The position numbers and the translations under genes were made by a program. A stretch of DNA of 64,000 nucleotides, from contig NZ_CP150274.1 of NCBI RefSeq assembly GCF_037977055.1, forward strand, positions 3,286,001-3,350,000. The letters run 5' to 3'. The DNA is from Paenibacillus sp. FSL K6-1096. Its GTDB lineage: Bacteria; Bacillota; Bacilli; Paenibacillales; Paenibacillaceae. Numbering within the stretch: position 1 is the stretch's first letter; each line of letters begins with the position of its first letter. Shown in pieces: positions 1 to 8,095 of the stretch. Under the pieces are notes generated by a model, which was not told the origin of the DNA, made no database searches, and saw only the letters and a list, made by a program, of their open reading frames with translations.

Positions 1-5
1 CTCAT
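1..5 (-). CDS. Start of a gene running off the left edge
   Basis: Only the first codon and part of the second are inside the window: an ATG on the minus strand at 5-3. A strong Shine-Dalgarno AGGAGG lies about 8 bases upstream (complement of 14-19), and a good promoter lies further up at 66-94. The product cannot be named. I call it a gene because start, ribosome binding site and promoter are all properly spaced. Confidence 0.6.
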
Positions 6-31
6 GTGGGGCACCTCCTATCCGTGTATGT

Positions 32-94
32 TTATCTTCAACTTAATTATCTTTAAGTTAAGATAAATATACGCTACTGGGAACAATCTGTCAA
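32..94 (-). promoter_or_regulatory. Promoter with overlapping palindromic operator
   Basis: On the minus strand TTGACA (94-89) and TATATT (71-66) are separated by 17 bases, close to the sigma-A consensus. A near-perfect inverted repeat covers the -10 edge and the predicted transcription start: TTATCTTCAACTTA at 32-45 and TAAGTTAAGATAA at 54-66, with 13 paired positions and one extra C. A palindrome at the start site usually marks a repressor operator. The repressor is not identified. Confidence 0.65.
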
Positions 95-145
95 GCGTAA
101 GAGGTGATTTAATTTTCAAGGATTATTTTAGACAGGAGATCCTTT

Positions 146-868
146 CTACTCACTGATTTGCTTCTGAAGAAATATATTCAGCTTATTTCTAAACAATGTA
201 GAGTTACTCTGCGATAACGGAAGGATATCTCCATTTGAAATATAGATATTATAGCCTTTCACATAACTGACATGGTTTAGATTGATAACAAAGCTCTTGT
301 GTGGAACTACAAAATCATACAGGCTCATCTTTTTTGAAATATTAGATATCTTTTCTTTATGGATTATGTACTGCTTACCTTTTGTGGTCTGTAAATATAT
401 ATCACGGTTCATGTATTCAAAGTATAGTATTTCCTGGCTTTGAAGAGATCTCACACCTTCTTTGAACAAAAATTTAACCTGCTGCACCTCTTTCTTGTGA
501 GGAGGAGTATACCGAACTGTATCTACAAGCAATGAGAAAAGGATATCGCGATTGACCGGCTTTACCAGATAACCAAAAGCATGAACGGAGAACGCATAAT
601 CTTTATTTATCGAATAGTTAGATATAAATACGATTTTCACCTCTGTATCCAGCTTACGGATTTCCCGTGCCAACTCGTAGCCGTTAATGCCCGACATATC
701 CAGATCCAGAATTAACAGATCAAAAACTTCCCTGTCCTTTAATATAGTCGTGCCAAAAACATATTCCTTAATGCTGTATTCGATTTGGTTGTTCAATGCT
801 TCTTGAATGTAACCGCTAATTTGATTAAGGACATGGAGTTCGTCCTCACATACTCCTATCTTCAGCAT
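146..868 (-). CDS. LytTR-family response regulator
   Basis: A 240-residue two-component response regulator. The N-terminal half is a CheY-like receiver with acidic pocket ED at 8-9, phospho-acceptor Asp55 in LLILDLDMSG, and the conserved Lys in VKPV. The C-terminal half, from about residue 130, is a LytTR DNA-binding domain (FLFKEG, ILYFEY, VPHKSFVINLNHV). Regulators of this AgrA/ComE/VirR type often control peptide or bacteriocin genes. It is the last gene of the minus-strand run that starts at 5115, 33 bases after the histidine kinase gene. Its cognate sensor is uncertain because the adjacent kinase has a classic HisKA core more typical of OmpR-type partners. Confidence 0.88.
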   Translation of the reverse strand: MLKIGVCEDELHVLNQISGYIQEALNNQIEYSIKEYVFGTTILKDREVFDLLILDLDMSGINGYELAREIRKLDTEVKIVFISNYSINKDYAFSVHAFGYLVKPVNRDILFSLLVDTVRYTPPHKKEVQQVKFLFKEGVRSLQSQEILYFEYMNRDIYLQTTKGKQYIIHKEKISNISKKMSLYDFVVPHKSFVINLNHVSYVKGYNIYISNGDILPLSQSNSTLFRNKLNIFLQKQISE

Positions 869-901
869 TCAGGTCATCTCCATACATGTTTACTATGCGA
901 T

Positions 902-1786
902 TCACAACCTAATTGTGATCTTCAGGTGATCTTCCAGCAATTCAGCATTGATCGATCCGCCTAGCTTATCAATCAGGATTTTGACAATGGACAATCCCAG
1001 TCCGGTGCTCCCTGCACTTCGTGATAGATCCGATGTATAGAAGCGGTCGAACAGCCTTTCCAGATTCACTTCATTCGGGCTCGAGATCCTATTGGTTATG
1101 ATTAATTCTGTTGTGCTGCCCTGCATCAGGGTAATCTTGATATCACCTGTGGCATACTTAGCTGCGTTATCCAGCAGGTTCTGCAAAATACGCCGCAGCA
1201 TATCCTCATCAGCCCAGACAAATACGGTATCTTCCGGGAGGATAATTTCAGGATGCAGGTTCCGTTCCTCGAACATAGCAGCGCTCTCCACCACGCTATC
1301 CATAATTACATTCGAGTAATTTACATTTTTGAGGTTCGGCTGAATCTCTTCGGAATCCAGTACAGCCAGTTCATAGAATAATTTGATCAACATCTGCAGA
1401 TGGGCAGCTTTGCGGAAGACTATTCCTATTTGCTCACGCTGCTCCGGATGAACTGCCCCTTTGCTCAGCAACTGAAGGTAGCCAATCATTGAGGTTAAGG
1501 GTGTGCGCAGATCATGTGAGATGTTGGCTATGGACTCTTTCAAGTGATTGCCGCTGCGTATCATCTGAATGCGGAGCTCACGCTGCTTCGTCAGATTCTT
1601 ATTGATCTCTGCAGTAAGTGAATTCAAATCCTTATCGATCAAAGAAATATTCAGTTTCTTGTCAACCGTTCCCGAAGACAATTCAACCAACTGTCTTGTT
1701 ATATTGCGAATTTGCCTTTTCAGTGAAAAGAGGCGGAACATAAGTGCTCCAAGTATTACCGAGAGCAGAGCAGTAATATATATCAT
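902..1786 (-). CDS. Sensor histidine kinase, single TM segment
   Basis: A 294-residue histidine kinase with one N-terminal transmembrane helix (about 2-20), a short linker, a HisKA dimerisation domain with the phosphorylated His91 in SHDLRTPLTS, and an HATPase domain with N box (LLDNAAKYA) and G box (GSTGLGLSIVK). It has no extracellular sensing domain. This short form is typical of kinases that work with lantibiotic or bacitracin ABC exporters. It lies directly after the two permease genes, and the OmpR-type regulator at 4426-5115 is its most likely partner. Confidence 0.88.
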   Translation of the reverse strand: MIYITALLSVILGALMFRLFSLKRQIRNITRQLVELSSGTVDKKLNISLIDKDLNSLTAEINKNLTKQRELRIQMIRSGNHLKESIANISHDLRTPLTSMIGYLQLLSKGAVHPEQREQIGIVFRKAAHLQMLIKLFYELAVLDSEEIQPNLKNVNYSNVIMDSVVESAAMFEERNLHPEIILPEDTVFVWADEDMLRRILQNLLDNAAKYATGDIKITLMQGSTTELIITNRISSPNEVNLERLFDRFYTSDLSRSAGSTGLGLSIVKILIDKLGGSINAELLEDHLKITIRL

Positions 1787-1810
1787 TGATTGCAGCGCCT
1801 CTTTTCACTC

Positions 1811-2557
1811 TTATTTAAGTTCAGAAGTATTGAACCGTTGAAATGAAAGTACGATGAACAGCAGCAGAAATAGCCCTCCTGAAAGTATGATCTCCGACAC
1901 CTGAACCGTAGAGAGCGAGTAGGCTAAGGAGACTCTGATCTGATTCATGGGCAGGAACCGCAGCCACGGCACCACTTCATACCAGCCCAGCGGCCCGGCA
2001 TAGGCAATACACATTGCACTGATAAAAAGAACAACCATCGATACAGACACTGTTCTGGCTGAGTCCTTGAATAAAAAAGCCATAAAGATACAGACTGAGA
2101 ATACTGCACTATTGAGCAGCACCGAAAACAGAATTACTCTGAGGATATACAAAATATCATGATTCCACGAGCTCCCCCAGCCCAATTGAAAGGACATTCT
2201 TATGCTCCCCACTACCGGCCCCAGCAGCATCAACAGGTTGAATACAGTTAAGTAGATAAAACATTTACTGAAGAATATTTCCAATCTCGAATGGCCCGCT
2301 GCGACCTCCAGATGAATCGTGCGGTTCGAAAAGTCCTGGCCCATCAGCAAAGCCACGATAGCAGAGAATAACACCAGCCAGACCGTTGAATCGTAAACCA
2401 TTGCATAAAATATTCCTATAGCATCCTTGTGTGTTGTCAGATCGGCAATATAGCTCTTGCTGGCAAGAAGCCCGTAAAGGATACTAAGCAGGGCACTGCC
2501 GATAAAAAGCCGGTTGTATTTCATGCGGTACCATTCCATTTGTATAAGATTATTCAT
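1811..2557 (-). CDS. ABC-2 type permease, second subunit
   Basis: A 248-residue membrane protein with six predicted helices, organised like the lantibiotic-immunity permeases LanE/LanG and the bacitracin exporter permease BcrB. The motif GQDFSNRTIHLEVAAGHSRLEIFFSK matches the ABC-2 cytoplasmic loop and is shared with its neighbour (GKDFADHTLYHMISAGHSRNHVFFSK). The gene ends 24 bases before the kinase start and begins 13 bases after the first permease. With the ATPase at 3262-4209 it probably expels or removes a membrane-active peptide. The substrate cannot be read from sequence. Confidence 0.82.
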   Translation of the reverse strand: MNNLIQMEWYRMKYNRLFIGSALLSILYGLLASKSYIADLTTHKDAIGIFYAMVYDSTVWLVLFSAIVALLMGQDFSNRTIHLEVAAGHSRLEIFFSKCFIYLTVFNLLMLLGPVVGSIRMSFQLGWGSSWNHDILYILRVILFSVLLNSAVFSVCIFMAFLFKDSARTVSVSMVVLFISAMCIAYAGPLGWYEVVPWLRFLPMNQIRVSLAYSLSTVQVSEIILSGGLFLLLFIVLSFQRFNTSELK

Positions 2558-2570
2558 GGCTTCCCCCCCT

Positions 2571-3302
2571 TTAATATAATTCTGACTGATTGAAGATTCT
2601 AACTGCCGCCAGGCAGAAACACATCAAAAAAATGATTCCGACCAGCAGCGCTGCACCAGCCGATGAAGAGTCCTCAAGTAATAACCTCAGCTGCCCCAAT
2701 GGAATAAAGCGTGCAATAGCCTGTGCGTTCGGACCATTAAGCAGGAAGATGTTCAGAAAATAAACCAGTGCTGGAATCGATAGGGTTCTACCGATGTCTC
2801 TACAGATAAAGGCCGTCAGCAGCGAAATTCCGCACATAGCTGCGTTTAGTATTGCTGTTGTAAGGAATAGGGCAGTTACTCTGCCAAAATCAGACCCGAA
2901 AGAATGACCACCCCATCCGTGAATTCCGGTGTTATATGCAATGCAAAGGATGGGCTGCAATAGCAGGATAACGTTTGACCCCACTATAAATACAATTGCT
3001 TTGCTAAAGAACACATGATTACGTGAATGTCCTGCGCTAATCATGTGGTACAGCGTGTGGTCTGCGAAGTCCTTACCCAGGTAGAGTGTTCCAAATACAC
3101 AAGTGAGCAGCATTAATATAGGTGCGTTATACAAGGCTGCCGATACACTGTCATATCCCTTGAGCTGCCCCTGATCCAGCATAAGGAAGCTGCCAAGCAT
3201 TACAGACAGGGCAGACAGGATGAAAAAACTCTTGTCATGCACCAGCTTATACAGCTCTGCCTTAATGAGACAATACATGCTTCTCTCCTCCAATACGCTC
3301 AA
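2571..3302 (-). CDS. ABC-2 type permease, first subunit
   Basis: A 243-residue integral membrane protein with six predicted helices and the loop motif GKDFADHTLYHMISAGHSRN shared with the next gene, indicating an ancient duplication and a heteromeric channel. Its coding region overlaps the 3' end of the ATPase gene by 41 bases if translation starts at 3302. A second in-frame Met (MYCLIKAELYKL, at 3278) would shorten the overlap and is a plausible start. Role inferred: membrane subunit of a lantibiotic or bacitracin-type immunity exporter. Confidence 0.8.
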   Translation of the reverse strand: MSVLEERSMYCLIKAELYKLVHDKSFFILSALSVMLGSFLMLDQGQLKGYDSVSAALYNAPILMLLTCVFGTLYLGKDFADHTLYHMISAGHSRNHVFFSKAIVFIVGSNVILLLQPILCIAYNTGIHGWGGHSFGSDFGRVTALFLTTAILNAAMCGISLLTAFICRDIGRTLSIPALVYFLNIFLLNGPNAQAIARFIPLGQLRLLLEDSSSAGAALLVGIIFLMCFCLAAVRIFNQSELY

Positions 3303-4209
3303 GAAAGTACCCTTCCAGCGTATCCCCGGCGATTGTCATTCCTGTGATCAGCACACCTTCTTTCATTAGGGTGGCCGAAATCCCCTCCATGTCATCTAAG
3401 TGATCATATAGCTTAATGGTGCCATCAGGCATAACCTGATAATCTTTGATATTCATCCGGCTCTCCAGAGCATGCAGGGCATTCTCGACATGATTCGTCT
3501 GAAGGGCAATATGGCGTTTGCATTTCTCATTTAACTGACTCTGCGTTAACTCCTCAATCAGAACACCTTGATTAATAAGGATGTATTGCGACACTGTCTG
3601 ATACAGCTCGTTGAGAATATGGCTGGATATCAATATCGTTGTCCCGCGTTCCTCATTCAAGCGTTTCAGCAAGATCCGCATTTCAGCGATGCCCATCGGG
3701 TCAAGCCCGTTAATAGGTTCATCTAGAATCAGCAGCTCGGGATCATGCAGCAAAGCAATCGCAATACCCAGCCGCTGGCGCATTCCGAGCGAAAAGTTAC
3801 GCACCGTCTTTCTGCCAGTGAGATGATCCTCCAGACCCACCAGCTTCAGTGTTTCCCTGATGATCTGCGGATCGGGTATCCCCCGCTGAAGCCGTTGCAC
3901 CTCCAGGTTCTGTACAGCAGTCATGTTAGGGTACAAGGCAGGCGTTTCAACCATGCAGCCGATCCGTTTGCGCTGTTCCTGCAAGGCCTGCTTCCCTGTC
4001 TTTCCGAACAGGTACAGCTCACCGCTCGTGGGAAAGGACAACCCTACAATAAGACGGATCAGCGTTGTTTTTCCCGCCCCGTTCTGCCCGATGAAGCCAT
4101 AGATCTTCCCCCGTTCAATGGTTAGATTAATATTATCCAAGGCCAAAGTATGATTATATTTCTTGGTGAGATTTTTGGTCATAAGGATGATGTCACTCAT
4201 ATCTGCCAC
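3262..4209 (-). CDS. ABC transporter ATPase, BcrA/LanF type
   Basis: A 315-residue nucleotide-binding protein. Walker A is GQNGAGKTT, the signature is SLGMRQRLG and Walker B is LLILDEPINGLDP. The C-terminal extension of about 90 residues is typical of the BcrA/SpaF/EpiF group that serves drug or lantibiotic resistance exporters. It is the first gene after the OmpR-type regulator and heads the ATPase-permease-permease-kinase run. The 216-base gap upstream holds a repeated element at 4270-4317 that is a good candidate for the regulator binding site. The first codons MADMSDIILMTKNLTKKY leave the exact start (4209 or the Met at residue 4) open. Confidence 0.88.
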   Translation of the reverse strand: MADMSDIILMTKNLTKKYNHTLALDNINLTIERGKIYGFIGQNGAGKTTLIRLIVGLSFPTSGELYLFGKTGKQALQEQRKRIGCMVETPALYPNMTAVQNLEVQRLQRGIPDPQIIRETLKLVGLEDHLTGRKTVRNFSLGMRQRLGIAIALLHDPELLILDEPINGLDPMGIAEMRILLKRLNEERGTTILISSHILNELYQTVSQYILINQGVLIEELTQSQLNEKCKRHIALQTNHVENALHALESRMNIKDYQVMPDGTIKLYDHLDDMEGISATLMKEGVLITGMTIAGDTLEGYFLERIGGEKHVLSH

Positions 4210-4269
4210 GCTCCTTATCTACAGTTAAGCTGAATTGCATAACCTTACTGACAATATTAAGCGGTAACC

Positions 4270-4317
4270 TTAAAGAAATTCTTAATTCTGCCCGAGTCAC
4301 TTTTAAAGAATTCGTAA
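4270..4317 (-). promoter_or_regulatory. Candidate response-regulator direct repeat
   Basis: Two copies of a near-palindromic element, TTAAAGAAATTCTTAA (4270-4285) and TTAAAGAATTCGTAA (4303-4317), start 33 bases apart, about three helical turns. They lie upstream of the ATPase gene where the -35 region is expected. OmpR-family regulators bind such direct repeats, so this is a probable site for the product of 4426-5115. The assignment is inference. Confidence 0.4.
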
Positions 4318-4425
4318 AGTTATGACCCTAACGTTCTTTGTACACAACAGGAAGAGCCGCTTGCGCCATGAGCAAACGGTATCTACTAGGTGAACCTATG
4401 ATATCTTAATTTATCTGATCTGGGA

Positions 4426-5115
4426 CTAGTCAAGTTTATACAAGCGGTAGCCTATTCCCCAAACCGTTTCTATGTAATGTTTATCCGGACTTACTGCCTT
4501 CAGCTTATTGCGTATATTGCTGATATGAACATTCAGCGTGTTGTCTTCACTCATGTACTCTTCATTCCAGATACTCTGAAACAAATTGGATTTAGAGTAT
4601 ATTTTCTCTGGATGTCTCATAAGCAGTTCAAGAATGCCGTATTCTTTGGCCGTAAGCGCAAGCTCATGCCCCGCAACCTCCACAATATGATTCAGCTCAT
4701 TAAGTTGAATATCCTGATAGGTTAAAATCCGGGGGCCTTCAGAATCCCGGTTCATTCGATTGCGCCTTACATTGCTTTCTATTCGTGCGAGGGTCTCATC
4801 AAGATCAAACGGTTTGGTGATGTAGTCATCCGCCCCGATCCGCAGAAGCTCAATCTTGGCCTGTATCGTATCCTTGGCTGAGATTATGATTACCGGAACG
4901 GCAGAATATTGCCGCAATTCATTAAGCAGCTGATCTCCGCTCTTATAGGGCAGCATCAGGTCTAGGAGGACTAGATCATAACAGTCTTTTTGAATGAGCT
5001 GCAAAGCCTCCAACCCATTATAAGCTGAAGTAGTCAAATACCCGTGTTCCGTCAAAAACTGGCGGAGCAGACTGTTTATCTCTTTCTCATCCTCAACAAT
5101 AAGTATATGCTCCAA
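4426..5115 (-). CDS. OmpR-family response regulator
   Basis: A 229-residue regulator. The receiver domain has acidic residues Glu8 to Glu10, phospho-acceptor Asp52 in LVLLDLMLP, and Lys in TKPF. The winged-helix domain (about 130-229) contains LTAKEYGILELLMRHP and VHISNIRNKL with the closing GYRLYKL. It is separated from the ATPase gene by 216 bases, and its partner kinase (902-1786) lies beyond the permeases. The set matches lantibiotic-response modules in which an OmpR regulator and a short kinase induce an immunity transporter. Confidence 0.88.
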   Translation of the reverse strand: MEHILIVEDEKEINSLLRQFLTEHGYLTTSAYNGLEALQLIQKDCYDLVLLDLMLPYKSGDQLLNELRQYSAVPVIIISAKDTIQAKIELLRIGADDYITKPFDLDETLARIESNVRRNRMNRDSEGPRILTYQDIQLNELNHIVEVAGHELALTAKEYGILELLMRHPEKIYSKSNLFQSIWNEEYMSEDNTLNVHISNIRNKLKAVSPDKHYIETVWGIGYRLYKLD

Positions 5116-5411
5116 CTAACCACATCCTTATATATCGCTTTCCTAATCACCATACGCTGCATCTCAGCTATTCTGCCTGACTCACAGATTCTTCCGGGTA
5201 TATTTTTTCCTTTTATCCTTTATTCTAGCACTTATTCTCGAAAAAACGATGATTAACATTACCTTGCGATCATCTTAATGTGGTCCTTATTCTAAGCTTC
5301 CCATAACCCTATTGCGCATTTGACCTGCCCTCCAAAACGGCGTACACTTTCAAAAGGTGAGTATGAAATGGAGGAATAAAACTTTTTTCTATAGATAGAA
5401 GGAGGCTGATT

Positions 5412-6120
5412 ATGGAATCGAAGGATCATCATCATTCCGGGGCCGCCGCGCACAGAGCTGCGGCGGAAAAACCCCCCGCGCCGCGCGTGCTGATCGTCAC
5501 CGCCGTCGCAGCTGAGCGCGACGCGGTGCTGCGCGGCCTGGCTGGCAGCCGCCGCTTCGATGTTATCGCGGCGGGTGGCCGGCACCGCTGCGGCAGCGGC
5601 GGGTACCGCCGCTGCCCTGGCAGCCGGCTCCTACGGCTGCGCCGTCAGCGCCGGGATCGGCGGCGGCTTCGCGGGACGCGCGCCCGTAGGCTCGCTGGTC
5701 GTCGCCAGCGAGATGCGGGACGCGGCCCTCGGCGCTGAGACGCCGGAGGGCTTCCGCAGCGCTGCCGAGCTTGGCTTCGGCAGCGTGTCCGTGCCTGCCC
5801 CGGGCGCCGCGGTGCAGGCTCTTGTGGCCGCGCTGGCAGCGGCCGGCCTTACGGTAAGCACAGGCACTGTGCTTACCGTGTCTACCGCGACCGGCACCGC
5901 CGGGACGGCCGCGGCTCTGGCCGCACGCCACCCGGAGGCGGCGGCGGAGGCGATGGAAGGCCACGGGGTTGCCGTGGCCGCCCAGGCGCTGGGGATCGCG
6001 GCGCTGGAGGTGCGCGCGATCTCGAACCCGGTCGGCCCGCGCGACCGGGCTGCGTGGAAGATCAATGAAGCGCTGGACGCTCTGGCAGCGGCGGCGGCTA
6101 TTTTACGGGAGGTGCTGTAA
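5412..6120 (+). pseudogene. mqnB: Futalosine hydrolase, frameshifted
   Basis: The 5' part (ATG at 5412 after AAGGAGG) encodes the nucleoside-phosphorylase start VLIVTAVAAERDAVLRGL and FDVIAAGG. The rest of the protein (SAGIGGGFAGRAPVGSLVVASE, AAEAMEGHGVAVAAQALG, EVRAISNPVGPRDRAAW) continues in another frame and ends at 6120. The switch lies at about 5575-5582. A loss of two bases inside a codon run for Gly-Gly-Val-Gly explains it. Futalosine hydrolase removes the base from futalosine to give dehypoxanthine futalosine in menaquinone synthesis. The downstream frame keeps family-like sequence without stops, so the lesion is recent or an assembly error in this GC-rich stretch. Confidence 0.8.
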
Positions 6121-6971
6121 TGACACAAGAGCTTCATATTGCTTATTCCCCTTGTCCGAACGATACCTTTGTCTTTCATGCCTGGGCGCATGACCTGATT
6201 CCCGGCGCACCCAAGCTGGATGTGACTTTTGCCGATATTGATATTACGAACGGGCTGGCAGCAGACGGCGCAGGACCTGAGGTGCTCAAAATCTCCTACG
6301 CCGCCCTGCCCTGGGTGCTGGACAAGTACAAGCTGCTGCCCTGCGGCGGTGCGCTGGGACGGGGCTGCGGCCCGCTGGTGCTGACCCGCAAAGGCCCCGG
6401 TGCGATCAAGCACCCGCGTGAGCTGTCCGGCCGCCGTATTGCTGTGCCAAGCGAACGCTCCACCGCCTATCTGCTCTTCCGCCTCTGGGCGGCGCAGCAG
6501 GTGCCGGGCGGACCGGCCGAAATCGTCGTCCTTCCTTTTGACGAGATCATGCCCGCTGTACAACAGGGGAAAATCGATGCCGGACTTGTCATCCATGAAG
6601 CCCGCTTCACCTATCCGTCCTATAATCTCAACCTGCTGACTGACCTGGGAAGCTGGTGGGAGAGCGACACCGGTCTGCCGATCCCGCTCGGAGCAATTAT
6701 TGCCCGCCGCGATCTGGACCATGAAGCCATCAGCGGCTGGATTCGCAGCTCGCTCCAGTATGCGTGGGATCACCCGCTGGACTGTCAGGAGTACGTGCTG
6801 AGTCATGCCCAGGAGCTCTCGCCGGAAGTCGCCAAGTCGCATATTGACCTCTATGTCAACGGGTTCACGATGAACCTGGGCGAGGATGGCTATGCGGCTA
6901 TCTCTGCACTGCTGACCCGAGCCGCTGCGGAGGGACTCGTTCCCGCCGTTGACCCGGTGCAGCTGCGTTAG
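6120..6971 (+). CDS. mqnD: 1,4-dihydroxy-6-naphthoate synthase
   Basis: A 283-residue periplasmic-binding-protein fold enzyme that converts cyclic dehypoxanthine futalosine to 1,4-dihydroxy-6-naphthoate in the futalosine route to menaquinone. Recognised by SPCPNDTFVFHAW at residues 10-22, the KISYAALPWVLDKY segment and GGALGRGCGPLVLTRK. Its ATG shares the last base of the mqnB stop (TAATG), with GGGAGG just upstream, so the two are translationally coupled. If mqnB is truly broken, coupling could also lower MqnD. The other pathway genes are not in the window. Confidence 0.92.
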   Translation: MTQELHIAYSPCPNDTFVFHAWAHDLIPGAPKLDVTFADIDITNGLAADGAGPEVLKISYAALPWVLDKYKLLPCGGALGRGCGPLVLTRKGPGAIKHPRELSGRRIAVPSERSTAYLLFRLWAAQQVPGGPAEIVVLPFDEIMPAVQQGKIDAGLVIHEARFTYPSYNLNLLTDLGSWWESDTGLPIPLGAIIARRDLDHEAISGWIRSSLQYAWDHPLDCQEYVLSHAQELSPEVAKSHIDLYVNGFTMNLGEDGYAAISALLTRAAAEGLVPAVDPVQLR

Positions 6972-7057
6972 AAAGAATACGGTGTCCGGGTAGCCGGGTG
7001 TTGACCTCCCCGGTGTTCAAGCTGAAATTCCACTCTCTCGCATAGGAGGCTGTTCTT

Positions 7058-7882
7058 ATGATTCCTTCAGACAACAGCAAGGCGAACATCGACCGGTTCC
7101 TGGGATACCAGGATGAATATGACCGGTACCGGCCTGAAGCACCGCAGCTGGTTATCACATTGCTCAGCAATTACCTGGGCCGCCGTCCTTCCCGCGTTGC
7201 TGATATTGGCTGCGGCACCGGCCTGTCCACCTTTCTCTGGAAGGACGCTGCCGATGCCGTCACCGGCGTAGAGCCTAATCCCGATATGCTGGGCAAGGCG
7301 CAGGAGAAGCTGCGTCTTCTCGGCGGCGGAGCAGATAATCTGACCTTTGTCCCCGGTTATTCGAATCAGTTGCCCTTCGATCCGGAGAGTGTGGACATTA
7401 TCACCTGCTCGCAGTCGTTCCACTGGATGGACCCGGCCAGCACGCTTCAGGAGATTGCCCGCTGCCTGCGGCCCGGCGGAGTGTTCGCCGCCTATGACTG
7501 CGACTGGCCCTTGGTGCTGGAGCCTTCCATCGAAGCCCGGTATAACCGGATGATTGCCGCTTCAGACGCCCGGCTAACCGAGCTTCAGCCTGCTGCCGAC
7601 CAGGCCCGCAAGTGGGACAAGGAAGGACATCTGGGCCGCATCCAGGCCAGCGGACGGTTCACCTATGCCAGAGAAATTGTGTTCCATAACTTCGAGTCGT
7701 GCGATGCTGAGCGTTATATCGGTCTGGCTCTCAGCCAGGGCGGCATGCAGTCACTCCTGAAGCTCAGCCCGGGTGCCCTTACGCAGGACATTGCCTTATT
7801 CTCGGCAGAGGTCGAGGCGTTCTTCCAGGGCCGCACCTTGCAGGTGCCCATCAGCTACCGGATGCGGGTTGGAGTGAAGTAA
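7058..7882 (+). CDS. Class I SAM-dependent methyltransferase
   Basis: A 274-residue methyltransferase of the Methyltransf_11/25 type. The SAM-binding motif I is VADIGCGTGLST at about 47-58, followed by the acidic strand end GVEPNPDML, DIITCSQSFHWMD (motif II, typical of this yeast CRG1/TMT1-like group) and LRPGGVFAAYD. Substrate unknown. It starts at ATG 7058 after AGGAGG and lies 86 bases after mqnD on the same strand, so it may be cotranscribed with the menaquinone genes. A terminator follows at 7898-7935. Confidence 0.85.
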   Translation: MIPSDNSKANIDRFLGYQDEYDRYRPEAPQLVITLLSNYLGRRPSRVADIGCGTGLSTFLWKDAADAVTGVEPNPDMLGKAQEKLRLLGGGADNLTFVPGYSNQLPFDPESVDIITCSQSFHWMDPASTLQEIARCLRPGGVFAAYDCDWPLVLEPSIEARYNRMIAASDARLTELQPAADQARKWDKEGHLGRIQASGRFTYAREIVFHNFESCDAERYIGLALSQGGMQSLLKLSPGALTQDIALFSAEVEAFFQGRTLQVPISYRMRVGVK

Positions 7883-7897
7883 CTCTTTTTAAAATAC

Positions 7898-7935
7898 ACC
7901 CTGGCTCCCTCTTAGGGGCTGCCGGGGTCTTTTTT
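7898..7935 (+). terminator. Rho-independent terminator
   Basis: Inverted arms ACCCTGGC (7898-7905) and GCCGGGGT (7921-7928), with an inner CCCT/AGGG pairing, run into a tract of eight T. It closes the mqnB-mqnD-methyltransferase run. Confidence 0.8.
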
Positions 7936-8013
7936 AGCCCCAAATGCGCTCTGCTCCCGGCATTCTTACAGTCTTCCCCTCCGCTTGTTCACCGTATCTA
8001 CTAATCCATTCTA

Positions 8014-8042
8014 TTGACCATTGGAATATTATCACATATTAT
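8014..8042 (+). promoter_or_regulatory. Promoter of the AloR-like gene
   Basis: TTGACC (8014-8019) and TATTAT (8037-8042) are 17 bases apart, 54 bases ahead of the start codon at 8096. The match to the sigma-A consensus is good. Confidence 0.65.
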
Positions 8043-8095
8043 TACATCAATGAAGCAATAATGTATTTACTGGAAAACGGTCAGGTGGTGATTCT

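Noticed and set aside
5560-6120. Independent 186-codon gene
   Set aside because: It lacks the first strand of the phosphorylase fold, has no ribosome site, and joins the upstream frame as one frameshifted mqnB.
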